Below are positions 7,473 to 15,511 of a stretch of DNA of 20,290 nt, piece by piece (the stretch's first letter is position 1; the number at the start of each line of letters is the position of its first letter). A program made the translations under genes and the position numbers. Source of the DNA: Lachnospiraceae bacterium UBA7110 (lineage in GTDB: Bacteria > Bacillota > Clostridia > Lachnospirales > Lachnospiraceae); assembly GCA_002492295.1 (NCBI GenBank), contig DKYC01000042.1:22983-43272 (forward strand), given 5' to 3'. The notes below the pieces were generated by a model. It saw only the letters and a program-made list of their open reading frames with translations, searched no databases and had not been told where the DNA came from.

Positions 7473-8409
7473 TCTTCTCACTGTCCACGATTTCTTTAAT
7501 GCAATACGGCACATCCACATGCACGCCATAATATGTCTTAATCAGGATTTCGCTCATCAGTCCAAACACAAACATCAGCATTCCCATAATGACAAAAAAT
7601 ACCGTTAGGATTGGCGGCATAATGTTATTACTCATCTTTTTGCCCAGCAGAAACAGCACCACCGACCAAATCCCGCATCCGCCGCCGATTGCAAGACATA
7701 TCATTCCCATCGTTCCCAAAATATGCAATGGTCTTGTTGAATATTTATTCCAGAACCACACGGAAATCATATCCACAAACCCTTTAAAAGTGCGCTTCCA
7801 GTTATATTTTGTCTTTCCGGCAGTCCTTGCCCTGTGATTTACGACAACTTCCCCCACTGTAAAGCCCTTTATTTTCAGCAGGGCCGGAATAAACCGATGC
7901 TGTTCCCCATACAGGTTCATTCCCTTAAAGCATTCCCTTCGGTATACCTTTAAGGAACATCCGCTGTCATGGATATTGTCTTTTACAAGAATTCCTCTTA
8001 GGAAATTGGCTCCCCTCGAGATAAATTTTTTCATAAAGGTATCTTTTCTGTATTTACGCCATCCTGATACAACATCCAGTCCCTGCTCGTCCATATATTG
8101 GAGCATGTTCGGAATATCTGCCGGGTCATTCTGGCGGTCTCCGTCCATCGTCACAATATAGTCATACTGTGCTTCCTTTATTCCGGCATCCATCGCTGCC
8201 GTCTGTCCAAAATTTTTCCTGAATTTTATCAGCTTTAGCGGCTTTAATTCTTTACACCGTTCCACAGTCCGGTCACTTGACCCGTCATCCACAAAAATAA
8301 TCTCATAAGTGTAATGGTTTGCCTCGCAGACTTCTTTGATTTCCCTGTGAAGCTCTGCCACATTGCCTTCCTCATTATACACAGGCACCACAACTGATAT
8401 TTTGTACAT
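7447..8409 (-). CDS. GT2 glycosyltransferase, GtrB/DPM1-like polyprenyl-phosphate sugar synthase
   Basis: A 320-residue protein with an N-terminal GT-A domain: ISVVVPVYNEEGN at 4-16, VDDGSSD at about 40-46, the donor/metal motif TMDGDRQNDP, and SGCSLKVYRRE, typical of DPM1/GtrB enzymes. Two hydrophobic segments follow at roughly 230-255 and 262-290, and the chain ends with a short cytoplasmic tail containing YGVHVDVPY. Such enzymes load a sugar from a nucleotide donor onto undecaprenyl phosphate, giving the donor that GT-C transferases use outside the membrane. Three GT-C genes in this window are natural users. ATG 8409 follows AAGGGGG, 14 bases after the preceding stop, and its end overlaps the flippase start. 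The same C-terminal motif recurs as a gene relic at about 11380. The sugar is not predictable. Confidence 0.9.
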   Translation of the reverse strand: MYKISVVVPVYNEEGNVAELHREIKEVCEANHYTYEIIFVDDGSSDRTVERCKELKPLKLIKFRKNFGQTAAMDAGIKEAQYDYIVTMDGDRQNDPADIPNMLQYMDEQGLDVVSGWRKYRKDTFMKKFISRGANFLRGILVKDNIHDSGCSLKVYRRECFKGMNLYGEQHRFIPALLKIKGFTVGEVVVNHRARTAGKTKYNWKRTFKGFVDMISVWFWNKYSTRPLHILGTMGMICLAIGGGCGIWSVVLFLLGKKMSNNIMPPILTVFFVIMGMLMFVFGLMSEILIKTYYGVHVDVPYCIKEIVDSEKNEKEFKEK

Positions 8410-8423
8410 CTTTTATCCCCCTT

Positions 8424-10037
8424 TTATCTCTGGCACAAAAACACCATGCTTTCATGTGTCTGAGCTATCTGTTCAATCTCCGTGTAACCCGCCTTTTCGA
8501 GCTTATCTACAACTTCCGCACTCCAATTCACAGACTGCCATACAAGCATTGTGTCCGGAGTGTCTTTCAAATCCCACTCTTCAATACGCATAAACATGAC
8601 CTTCGTTGTGTCATCCCCAAAAGCCAGGCATTCGTACATTACCCTGTCATCAAGATTATAATCCACCACCAGATTATCGATTCCCTTATTTTGCCGTATG
8701 GCTTCTACTGCTGCCCGGTCTTCCGGATATGAATTTTCCACACGGGGAATGGTAACCGTAAAATAAATCTCCCCACACACCGCTGCCGCTAAAATGAGGG
8801 TCATCAGGCTTCTGAACTTACGTTCACTGATATCCGTTGCTATTGCGACTATCACAATGGCTATCATATGATACAAAAAAGAATTGTATCTCAGGATTCC
8901 CAAACGCAGACCGACTGCCGCAAGGAAAAAAATTATAATTGTTCCCCCAATAATAAAATAAGCAAATTTTCTGCCCTGATCCAGCTGTTCCCTGCGTAAT
9001 ACTTTTCTTACGGCTGCAGCCAGTACGCATACCATAAATACTGCTGCCACAAAGATATGCGCAAATAAATAATCGTTAATAAAATTTACCATCATGATAC
9101 TACGGCTGACAAAACTTTCCGGTGTCAGTTTTGTCAGATTATTGATAAGACCAACCCCTGCATCCTTCAGCTGCGTACTTCCGCTCGCCACAGCCTTCAA
9201 GTCGTTTAAATGGTATATAATCTGCATGTAATCCGTAAACAACGAAAAGTACAGCAATGCGCAAAAAAATATCGGCAATGCATAAAACAAAAACTGCCGC
9301 TTCCGCTTTCTTAAAAATAAAGCAACCGAAAACAGCAGGATAACCCCTGCGCCTTCCAAAATCACCAGCGGGGAATTTTTAAACGCAAGGAAAAGCACTG
9401 CCATTGCCAAAACTTCATATACTATATTCCTTTTTAAATTGTTTTCATTCCACATCAAAAGATGCAGATAAAGGAAAATAATCATCCACATGTTTACAAG
9501 CATATAAAACCTTACAAAAGCCACCATACTAATGGCAAGCCCCGAAAAACCATGCAATGCCACTGCCAGCAGGGACGCGGCCCCACTGTTTGTAATCTTC
9601 TTTGCCAACAGATACAAAAAAAACTGTCCTATGGCAAAAAACAATATATTCAGGCTGATACCGCTCCACTTATTCAATTCCCCTGCAAAAAAGATGGTTT
9701 CTATATAATTCATAAAAAACATATATGGTAAGCGCATAAATGCTTTTACATTATACACAATTCCATCATTAAAAAGCGAACTATCTTTATCTACTGTCAA
9801 TGTGGACTTCAGTTCCGATAAATCAAACCATTTATTATACGCCATATAATCCGCATCATATAATTTAACACGCTCCGGCGTAGATGCCGACAGGTAGTGT
9901 GCTTTATCATAGGTGAAAAATTCATCTACATAATAACCGCTTTTGACATGTCCCCAGTAAATCATATATATAATTTGCAGAAAGAGTAAAATGATAAATG
10001 CTGCTTTATATGCATCTTTGCCTGAAAAACTTTTCAC
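8424..10037 (-). CDS. GT-C glycosyltransferase, GT39/ArnT-like membrane protein
   Basis: A protein of about 537 residues with a dozen hydrophobic segments and a C-terminal soluble region of about 100 residues. After the first membrane helix it carries YYVDEFFTY (Asp39-Glu40), the acidic first-loop motif of GT39/ArnT-type GT-C enzymes that use polyprenyl-phosphate sugars. Expected role: adding a sugar to the exported glycan on the outer face, with donor from the adjacent GtrB-like gene 14 bases downstream. Start choice: GTG at 10037 has a perfect GGAGG eight bases upstream, whereas ATG at 10052 has only AGGG five bases upstream and its own codons contain that GGAGG. I prefer the GTG; the ATG would add five residues. 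Family is supported by topology and one motif; acceptor and sugar are unknown. Confidence 0.75.
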   Translation of the reverse strand: MKSFSGKDAYKAAFIILLFLQIIYMIYWGHVKSGYYVDEFFTYDKAHYLSASTPERVKLYDADYMAYNKWFDLSELKSTLTVDKDSSLFNDGIVYNVKAFMRLPYMFFMNYIETIFFAGELNKWSGISLNILFFAIGQFFLYLLAKKITNSGAASLLAVALHGFSGLAISMVAFVRFYMLVNMWMIIFLYLHLLMWNENNLKRNIVYEVLAMAVLFLAFKNSPLVILEGAGVILLFSVALFLRKRKRQFLFYALPIFFCALLYFSLFTDYMQIIYHLNDLKAVASGSTQLKDAGVGLINNLTKLTPESFVSRSIMMVNFINDYLFAHIFVAAVFMVCVLAAAVRKVLRREQLDQGRKFAYFIIGGTIIIFFLAAVGLRLGILRYNSFLYHMIAIVIVAIATDISERKFRSLMTLILAAAVCGEIYFTVTIPRVENSYPEDRAAVEAIRQNKGIDNLVVDYNLDDRVMYECLAFGDDTTKVMFMRIEEWDLKDTPDTMLVWQSVNWSAEVVDKLEKAGYTEIEQIAQTHESMVFLCQR

Positions 10038-10045
10038 CAACCTTA

Positions 10046-10050
10046 CCTCC
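10046..10050 (-). promoter_or_regulatory. GGAGG ribosome-binding site that supports a GTG start at 10037
   Basis: The minus strand reads GGAGG, then eight bases, then GTG at 10037. The upstream in-frame ATG at 10052 overlaps this site, so the two starts are mutually exclusive choices for one ribosome. Confidence 0.55.
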
Positions 10051-10077
10051 ATGTTGCCCTGTATGTTTCTTTAAAGA

Positions 10078-10123
10078 TAATGGTAAAACGAAAACACCAT
10101 TACTATATTCTGACAAGTAATGG
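10078..10123 (-). repeat. Three evenly spaced half-sites forming two mutually exclusive inverted repeats
   Basis: Minus-strand order is CCATTACT (10097-10104 complements it; the 5' copy lies at 10116-10123), 11 bases, AGTAATGGT (10096-10104), 11 bases, ACCATTA (10078-10084). The middle element can pair with the first (8 bp) or the third (7 bp plus a G-U pair), never both. Both spacers are exactly 11 bases. The array lies in the predicted leader between the candidate promoter and the GT39-like gene. It could be an operator for a dimeric regulator or an RNA switch. No U-tract follows, so it is not a standard terminator. Confidence 0.5.
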
Positions 10124-10144
10124 AGCATTTTAAACATATTATCT

Positions 10145-10173
10145 AGTATACATGATTTTATTGTGTTTGCCTA
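10145..10173 (-). promoter_or_regulatory. Candidate sigma-A promoter for the GT39-like gene and those after it
   Basis: On the minus strand TAGGCA (10168-10173; four of six to TTGACA) is followed by 17 bases and TATACT (10145-10150; five of six to TATAAT). The -35 overlaps the TAG stop of the GT4 gene. Predicted initiation near 10137 would place the three half-sites in the leader RNA. Motif and spacing only. Confidence 0.4.
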
Positions 10174-11310
10174 GGGTAATTTTTCCATTAATTTCAAATA
10201 TTCGTTTGCCGCCCTTTGCCAGCTAAACCGTTCTTTTACCGCACGAATACTGTTTTGTGACATTCGGGTCCTCAATTCCCCATCAACGCAAATTTGGATT
10301 ATTTTACTGTCAAAATCATCAATATCCGATATATAACCATTATCGGTTACAAGTTCACCGCTTCCCTCACAAGGCGACATAACAACCGGAAGCCCGCTTG
10401 CCATAGCCTCCAGCACAACATTGGGCATTCCCTCCCAAAGTGACGGAAGGATAAACAAGTCTGCTGACTGATAGATGATATCCAGCTCATTTTTATTTTT
10501 CTTTCCAATAAAACTTACTAAATTACGGCAGGAATATTCATTCACCAGATGTTCAAGCTGTTCCCTGTATGGACCGTCACCCACTACTGTAAGATGCACA
10601 TTCCTGCCTGCCCCTTCCAGCACCTTCTTTTGGATGATATTTAATTTAGGTATAACATATTGTAATCCCTTTCGTTCTATCAGCCTTGAAACAAATAATA
10701 TATTGATGGTATCTGCCTCTCTTTTATCCGGATCCGGTTTGAAAAAATCCGTATCCACACCGTTTTCCACCACATATACAGGATATCTGTCCTCAAAATC
10801 TTCCGCGCGTTTTTTCAGTCCTGCACTGTTTGCAACAATGCCTTCCGACTGTTTCCAAATCATCCGCAATGCGGGACTGATAATTTTATACAGAACATCA
10901 AAACGCTTTTGTGTCCCCGGAATATCCCCTCCGCCTGACCGGATTAAATAAGGCAGTCTATACCTCCTTTTCAGATAAAGCGCCAGCGGCCCGCTCGGAA
11001 TCCCGAAAAAGACAAGGCAAACATCATATCCGTTCTGCCTTACCAGCTTTCCCGCCTTCTTCCATGCAGACAGAAGATATGATAACATCTCCGCAAAACT
11101 GCTGCTCGCCTCATTTTTCCTTTTGCATTGTACCCTTTTAATCATTACTCCTTCCGGTGTAACCTCTTCTTCCGGCAGTTGTCCAAATTTTGCCGTAAGA
11201 ATTGTCACTTCGTGCCCTATTCTTGCAAACTCCCTTGTAAGAAAAAGGCATGCGTTCGCACCTCCCCCGCCTATTGGCGGATATTCATGCGATATCACTA
11301 ATATTTTCAT
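10171..11310 (-). CDS. GT4-family cytoplasmic glycosyltransferase
   Basis: A 379-residue GT-B fold protein. The N-terminal domain opens with MKILVISHEYPPIGGGG, the glycine-rich acceptor loop of GT4 enzymes. The C-terminal domain starts near 200 with ILFVSRLIERKG (donor-phosphate Arg209 and Lys214), VVGDGPYREQLE, and the paired-glutamate motif EGMPNVVLEAM (Glu293, Glu301). It transfers a sugar from a nucleotide-sugar to a lipid-linked intermediate at the inner face of the membrane. I chose ATG 11310, which has AAGGAAA upstream and fits the family N-terminus. The frame stays open to an ATG at 11379 with AGGGG before it, but those 23 extra residues lie over a GT2 relic and look non-native. The following 118-base gap carries a candidate promoter. 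Sugar and linkage cannot be told. Confidence 0.9.
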   Translation of the reverse strand: MKILVISHEYPPIGGGGANACLFLTREFARIGHEVTILTAKFGQLPEEEVTPEGVMIKRVQCKRKNEASSSFAEMLSYLLSAWKKAGKLVRQNGYDVCLVFFGIPSGPLALYLKRRYRLPYLIRSGGGDIPGTQKRFDVLYKIISPALRMIWKQSEGIVANSAGLKKRAEDFEDRYPVYVVENGVDTDFFKPDPDKREADTINILFVSRLIERKGLQYVIPKLNIIQKKVLEGAGRNVHLTVVGDGPYREQLEHLVNEYSCRNLVSFIGKKNKNELDIIYQSADLFILPSLWEGMPNVVLEAMASGLPVVMSPCEGSGELVTDNGYISDIDDFDSKIIQICVDGELRTRMSQNSIRAVKERFSWQRAANEYLKLMEKLP

Positions 11311-11392
11311 ACGGATTTCCTTTCTTTTCCCCATTGTCAACAGCTTCCCCAATATGGTAATATGGCACATGCACGCCATACCTTTCCCCTGT
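11285..11392 (-). pseudogene. C-terminal remnant of a GT2 (GtrB-like) glycosyltransferase gene
   Basis: Immediately after the TAA of copy B, and in the same frame, the strand encodes TGER and then YGVHVPYYHIGEAVD, NGEKKGNPYENISDIA and a TGA at 11285. This matches the tail of the intact GT2 at 7447-8409 (YGVHVDVPYCIKEIVD, SEKNEKEF) with a two-residue gap, and the first 15 bases of the match, starting at 11380, are identical. The relic overlaps the GT4 start by 26 bases, the same overlap the intact GT2 has with the flippase. No start or upstream GT2 body is present. It looks like the 3' stub left when recombination replaced an ancestral GT2 body with the copy B segment. Confidence 0.7.
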
Positions 11393-13543
11393 TTACTTTA
11401 ACTGCTCCAAATTCAGTCCCTCAATAATTTCCCAGCTGGCTGGATTGTTTACATCCCCTCTTATCCTCGATTTGACATATTTGTTTTTCCCCTTTCGATA
11501 GATAAAAATCCTTTCATCTGCTTCATTCCCGCCGGTTTCCTCCAATGTCTTCCCATATCCCGTGGCAGCAGGATTAACTGCTTTCATAATTTCCGCAACC
11601 ACTTCCTTCTGCGACACCGGGGCATCCGAATAGTTTATGTCCCCGTTTTGGCGGGGATGTTTGACCAGCAAAACAGGACTTGAAGTATTCTCCAGGCATA
11701 ACTTCACTAACTCCTCCCTGCCAACAGGGTCATACAGATAATTTTCACCATGATCTGCCGTAATAATGATTGTGGATGTATCATAGATACCGATTTCCTT
11801 CATCTGCCTTATATATTCATACACAATCTCCATACTGTTTTTTGCCTGCGCCAGCATTGGCGCATTATAAGGCTTTTCACTGCTCTCGTCAATCCCAAAA
11901 GGCGGATGTGCCCCATGCATGTGTATCAGTTTGAACAGTTTTTCCCTATCGTCTGTCCGCAGTCCCGTGCTTACAAGGCGTTTTTGAAAATTAATGTCAT
12001 CCTGTTCACTGTTAACCGCATACACACGTTCATCCTCAGCGGCGAACGATGCCAAATCTTCTGCCGTATACCAGTAATTATTTTTCACTGCAAAGGGAGC
12101 CATCTGATATTTTGCGGTTTTTGTCATGACGTATAATTGATCCGGTATATTCAATTTATACTTAACGCTGTCACTGTTGGATACCTTTTGCAGTGCGTCA
12201 TCCGTCAGGTATTCCGCATCCGTATATATCTCCATATGATACCCCATGTCTTCCATGTCCGCAAACACATTACTGTTTGCATAGGCATACAGACGGTACT
12301 CCCGCCATGACATATCATATTCCCACTCCACACCGGTCAGCAGATACGGAATTGCCATGGAAGTATAGGCATACAGACTGGAAGCGTTCGTATAGCATGT
12401 GAACCCGTCAAGGGGCGCAAGAAAATCACTGTCTTCCTGCAAAATCTGCTCTAAAATCTGTTCATCATACCAGTCAAGGATAAATACGACTACATTGTCT
12501 GCGCAAGCCAATTCAAAAATACCGTCACTTGTAAGCTGTACCCTTCCTGCACCATACGTATCCTGCACCTTTGCTATATCCTCAGATGTCACAATAAGAA
12601 CCCCCAACGATACGATTTGGATCAATCCGATATAAATACATACCATTTTATAGATTTTATCTGCCTTACCCCGCAGCCGCGCACCCGCAGTCAGTATACC
12701 CGCAATGATTACAAGCCAAATCACACTGTTTGCAAAACGCAATCCGGCAGACCACGTCTGCACCGTTCCATCCATCTGCACCATATAACCGTTCAGGAAC
12801 ATATTCTGCAAATATCCCGCAAGCGTCAGCGCAAACAGTATTCTTGAAAAAAACTTTGCCTGTATGTTCGTCAGGAAATATGCCGCACAAAAAATATAGA
12901 CGGTCAAATAACCGGCTGCCGATAATGCCAGTCCTCCGGCATAGCTCCACGGGGTAACGGAAAACTCCCATATATTATTAAGATATATCTCCCCCGGCAG
13001 ACACAAAACCACCGTAATCACCCAAAAAGCCGCCGGCGGCGCAATCTGCTTTACCTTCCCTGCAAAAGTGCCGTCCTTCATTTCCAGTTTCCACTCCACT
13101 GCCAAAGTTAAAACCGTGCTAATTACAAGGATACACAAATACATCAGATTCGTAATTTTTCCTGTCACGGCAAAAACAATGGCTGTAATCGTAAAAAACT
13201 GCGAATCCCAAACAGACAGCATATGTGCCCCGTCTTTTTTCCTCAAAAAATACCGAAGCACAACCGGAATCACAATACCCGCTGCCAAAATCAAAGGAAT
13301 ATAATGCAGGTAAGTGCGCGCGCTGATACTGCTAAAGCTTTCAAACAGCGTTTCATCCTTTGACCCCAGTATTCCCTTTAAGAAAGCCAGCAGACCATAA
13401 ATAACACTGGCATAAAATGCAAAAATCTTTATTTTATCTTTTCCCGGATTCTGCTTTCTCCACAAATACATCTGAAAACAGCCCGCGGCCACTCCCGCAA
13501 TAAGGCATATGGCAAGAACCTGTAGATGTACTAAACCTGTCAT
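11393..13543 (-). CDS. Polytopic alkaline-phosphatase-superfamily (sulfatase-like) transferase, copy B; GacH-like architecture
   Basis: A 716-residue homologue of copies A and C: about ten membrane segments, then the extracytoplasmic domain with VFILDWYD (Asp357), AYTSMAIP (Thr394 aligning with Thr379 of C), HGAH (His546) and ITADHGEN (Asp597, His598). It is the most divergent copy: the Ser after the nucleophile region is Ala, and DHTS of copy C becomes ENTS. It keeps the shared membrane-domain motif NGYMVQMDGTVQTWS and the C-terminal IRGDVNNPASWEI. Expected role is transfer of a phospho-substituent to exported glycan. ATG 13543 has GGAGG 13 bases upstream, rather far; a TTG at 13564 is the alternative but aligns worse with copy C. 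Its stop abuts the GT2 relic. It could act at a site or on a donor different from A and C. Confidence 0.83.
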   Translation of the reverse strand: MTGLVHLQVLAICLIAGVAAGCFQMYLWRKQNPGKDKIKIFAFYASVIYGLLAFLKGILGSKDETLFESFSSISARTYLHYIPLILAAGIVIPVVLRYFLRKKDGAHMLSVWDSQFFTITAIVFAVTGKITNLMYLCILVISTVLTLAVEWKLEMKDGTFAGKVKQIAPPAAFWVITVVLCLPGEIYLNNIWEFSVTPWSYAGGLALSAAGYLTVYIFCAAYFLTNIQAKFFSRILFALTLAGYLQNMFLNGYMVQMDGTVQTWSAGLRFANSVIWLVIIAGILTAGARLRGKADKIYKMVCIYIGLIQIVSLGVLIVTSEDIAKVQDTYGAGRVQLTSDGIFELACADNVVVFILDWYDEQILEQILQEDSDFLAPLDGFTCYTNASSLYAYTSMAIPYLLTGVEWEYDMSWREYRLYAYANSNVFADMEDMGYHMEIYTDAEYLTDDALQKVSNSDSVKYKLNIPDQLYVMTKTAKYQMAPFAVKNNYWYTAEDLASFAAEDERVYAVNSEQDDINFQKRLVSTGLRTDDREKLFKLIHMHGAHPPFGIDESSEKPYNAPMLAQAKNSMEIVYEYIRQMKEIGIYDTSTIIITADHGENYLYDPVGREELVKLCLENTSSPVLLVKHPRQNGDINYSDAPVSQKEVVAEIMKAVNPAATGYGKTLEETGGNEADERIFIYRKGKNKYVKSRIRGDVNNPASWEIIEGLNLEQLK

Positions 13544-13590
13544 GTATGAACCGTTTCCTCCCAATAATTCTTATGGAATAGCTTTCACAT

Positions 13591-13917
13591 TTATTTTCTG
13601 TGTTCTATTTCAGCATTGATATCAACTTTCTTTTTTACAACCATAAAGACAATCCCGGCAATCACCGCAATCACCAGGGAAAACAGGATTGCCGTATTTC
13701 CGTACTGGATCTGGGTAAGCCCGCTTGTCATGTCGTCCACTCTGGTTACACGCCCAAGCGGCGCCATGCAAAAGTAAACCGCAAGCATATCCAGCATGAC
13801 ATACAGAAAATACTCAGCAAGCGATGCAACCCCTGTCCCATTCTTTTTCCCTGCTCCCTTTTGCGCGAGCAAATACGTGATTGCCCCGCTGCCTGCCATA
13901 ATTACATAATTAAACAT
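13591..13917 (-). CDS. Small three-helix membrane protein of unknown function
   Basis: A 108-residue protein I do not recognise. It has an N-terminal hydrophobic stretch (about 3-18), a glycine- and lysine-rich loop (KGAGKKNGTG), a second helix (about 34-54), a polar loop of about 20 residues with GRVTRVDDMTSGLTQIQYGN, a third helix (about 73-94) and a charged tail (KKKVDINAEIEHRK). ATG 13917 follows GGAGG with six-base spacing, 15 bases after the OpgB-like stop, and copy B starts about 47 bases later. Context suggests a partner of one of these two phosphoglycerol-transferase-like enzymes. Small membrane partners are known in similar loci, for example GacJ with GacI, but I see no convincing likeness to GacJ. 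It is certainly coding, judged by its ribosome site and tight packing. Confidence 0.75.
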   Translation of the reverse strand: MFNYVIMAGSGAITYLLAQKGAGKKNGTGVASLAEYFLYVMLDMLAVYFCMAPLGRVTRVDDMTSGLTQIQYGNTAILFSLVIAVIAGIVFMVVKKKVDINAEIEHRK

Positions 13918-13932
13918 GCTGTTCCTCCATTC

Positions 13933-15492
13933 CTATCGCTCCGGATATAAAATCTCACTGTCATAAAAATTCGATTTCTTATTCAATTCATCAAACATAT
14001 GTTCGTACCCATATTCTTCCGCCAAAGTACTCTTATCAGAAAACAGGTTCGTTCCAAGCCCAAGCCGCTCCCCGTCAATTTCCGCTCCTATGGCGCCAAG
14101 AACAGTTGGGAAAAAATCCAATGTTGTAAATTTCCTGTTCTTTTGACTGACAGGCTCTACTGCCGCATTAAGAAACGCATTGTAAACCTTTCTTTCCACG
14201 TTTCCCCTGTGCTTGTCATAATCATACTCCTCAAGGAACCCATACTCCATGCTGCTATGGTCCCCCGTGATACATACAGTCGTATTCTCATAAAAATCCT
14301 GCTGCCGGAGCCACTCCAGAAAATCATTCAGCTGATTTGATGCACACGCCCATACATTTTCATATCTGTCCTCAAAAATGTCAGGACATAGCTCACAGAG
14401 GTACCCTCCCCCTGTATGTGTATCAACCGTAAGCATTGAAAAGCAGAACGGCTGCCCTTCCGCAGCAAGCTCCGTTATCTTTTCCCTTGCATACTCATAT
14501 AGCTTTTCATCCTCAAATCCCCATGTTTCCTCATAATCCATAGGAATTTTCCCCACCTCTTTTGCAGTAAGGTAATCCCATATTTCATAATTACCATGCT
14601 GTGTAAAATAATCCCGCCTGCCGCCAAAAGTAAAATCAGAACCTGCCATAAAGAAATTGTGGTACCCTTCTTTCTCAAGAATATCGCCAAGTGTCGTCGC
14701 CCCCGGCATAAAGGACACATATTTGTCCATTGTATTATCCGTGCCATCCAACGCATCATCAAAGTTAAAAAGTTTTAAAGGAAGCCCCGACGTTTGGGCA
14801 ACAAGACCGGCAATCGTCCACCCGCATTGCGGCGCGACCGCAGCCCCCTCTATCAGTTCCGAATGGGAAAAGCTGACATTATCCTTTGCAATCTGCGTCA
14901 TTTCCGGTATGATGTTATATGCTAACAGACCTCCGTTTTCATGATCCTGAAATGACGACTCCGCGGATTCCATGTAAATGCAAATCAGGTTTCTTTTTTT
15001 CTCTGGAAATGTGACCGTTGCCGTTCCTGCATCCACGTATTCGTTCTCTATAAATTCAGACGCCTCTATCTGATTTTTCACAAAGTCATACACACTGAAT
15101 TTCTCATCAGCCGCATTGACAATAAGTACAATCCAAAAAAGCGCCAGCCCCACCCATATCGCACCGTTTAACCGAAGCGGCAGAACGCGTACCTTAAACT
15201 GCTTTTTCCACAGGGATACCGTTACGCTATACTGGTTTTTTCCCGGGAAAAAATACAGGAAAAGCTCTATCCCAAAACCAATAAGTACTGGCACAAACGC
15301 GTCAAAAAAATACGAATGGAAATAGGAGCTTGCCGTTCCCTTCAATGGCATATTCAGCGTGAAAACAATTTCGCTTAAACCGATATTCCCAAAATTTTTT
15401 CCGCACCATACCATACTAAAATAAATTAAAAACACGAAAAACACAAGCAATTGTATTAAAACATGTTTTACTGTTTTCAGAACTCTTTTCAT
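13933..15492 (-). CDS. OpgB/MdoB-like phosphoglycerol transferase (LTA-synthase superfamily)
   Basis: A 519-residue membrane-anchored enzyme with three hydrophobic segments (about 10-30, 62-82, 110-127) and an extracellular LtaS/OpgB-type domain. Key residues are IYMESAE (metal Glu175), GWTIAGLVAQTSGLPL (nucleophile Thr226), GSDFTFGGRRDYFTQHG (about 285-300), WGFEDE, LTVDTHTGGG (His359) and ITGDH (Asp411, His412). The order and wording follow E. coli OpgB, which moves sn-1-phosphoglycerol from phosphatidylglycerol to periplasmic glucans, more closely than LTA synthases. Expected role is adding phosphoglycerol to the glycan made by this locus. The ATG at 15492 has a perfect GGAGG seven bases upstream; a TTG directly before it is not needed. 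It lies 19 bases after the GT-C gene. The acceptor is unknown. Confidence 0.88.
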   Translation of the reverse strand: MKRVLKTVKHVLIQLLVFFVFLIYFSMVWCGKNFGNIGLSEIVFTLNMPLKGTASSYFHSYFFDAFVPVLIGFGIELFLYFFPGKNQYSVTVSLWKKQFKVRVLPLRLNGAIWVGLALFWIVLIVNAADEKFSVYDFVKNQIEASEFIENEYVDAGTATVTFPEKKRNLICIYMESAESSFQDHENGGLLAYNIIPEMTQIAKDNVSFSHSELIEGAAVAPQCGWTIAGLVAQTSGLPLKLFNFDDALDGTDNTMDKYVSFMPGATTLGDILEKEGYHNFFMAGSDFTFGGRRDYFTQHGNYEIWDYLTAKEVGKIPMDYEETWGFEDEKLYEYAREKITELAAEGQPFCFSMLTVDTHTGGGYLCELCPDIFEDRYENVWACASNQLNDFLEWLRQQDFYENTTVCITGDHSSMEYGFLEEYDYDKHRGNVERKVYNAFLNAAVEPVSQKNRKFTTLDFFPTVLGAIGAEIDGERLGLGTNLFSDKSTLAEEYGYEHMFDELNKKSNFYDSEILYPER

Positions 15493-15511
15493 CAATCCGC
15501 CTCCATCGGTT

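Noticed and set aside
7473..7529. Flippase starting at 7529 instead of 7472
   Set aside because: The extra 19 residues are encoded over the GT2 C-terminal coding region and lack flippase character; the basic MKKSLRK start fits the family.
11311..11379. GT4 protein starting at 11379
   Set aside because: The added 23 residues come from reading the GT2 stub in another frame; GT4 proteins begin at the MKILVISHEYPP strand, which has its own AAGGA site.
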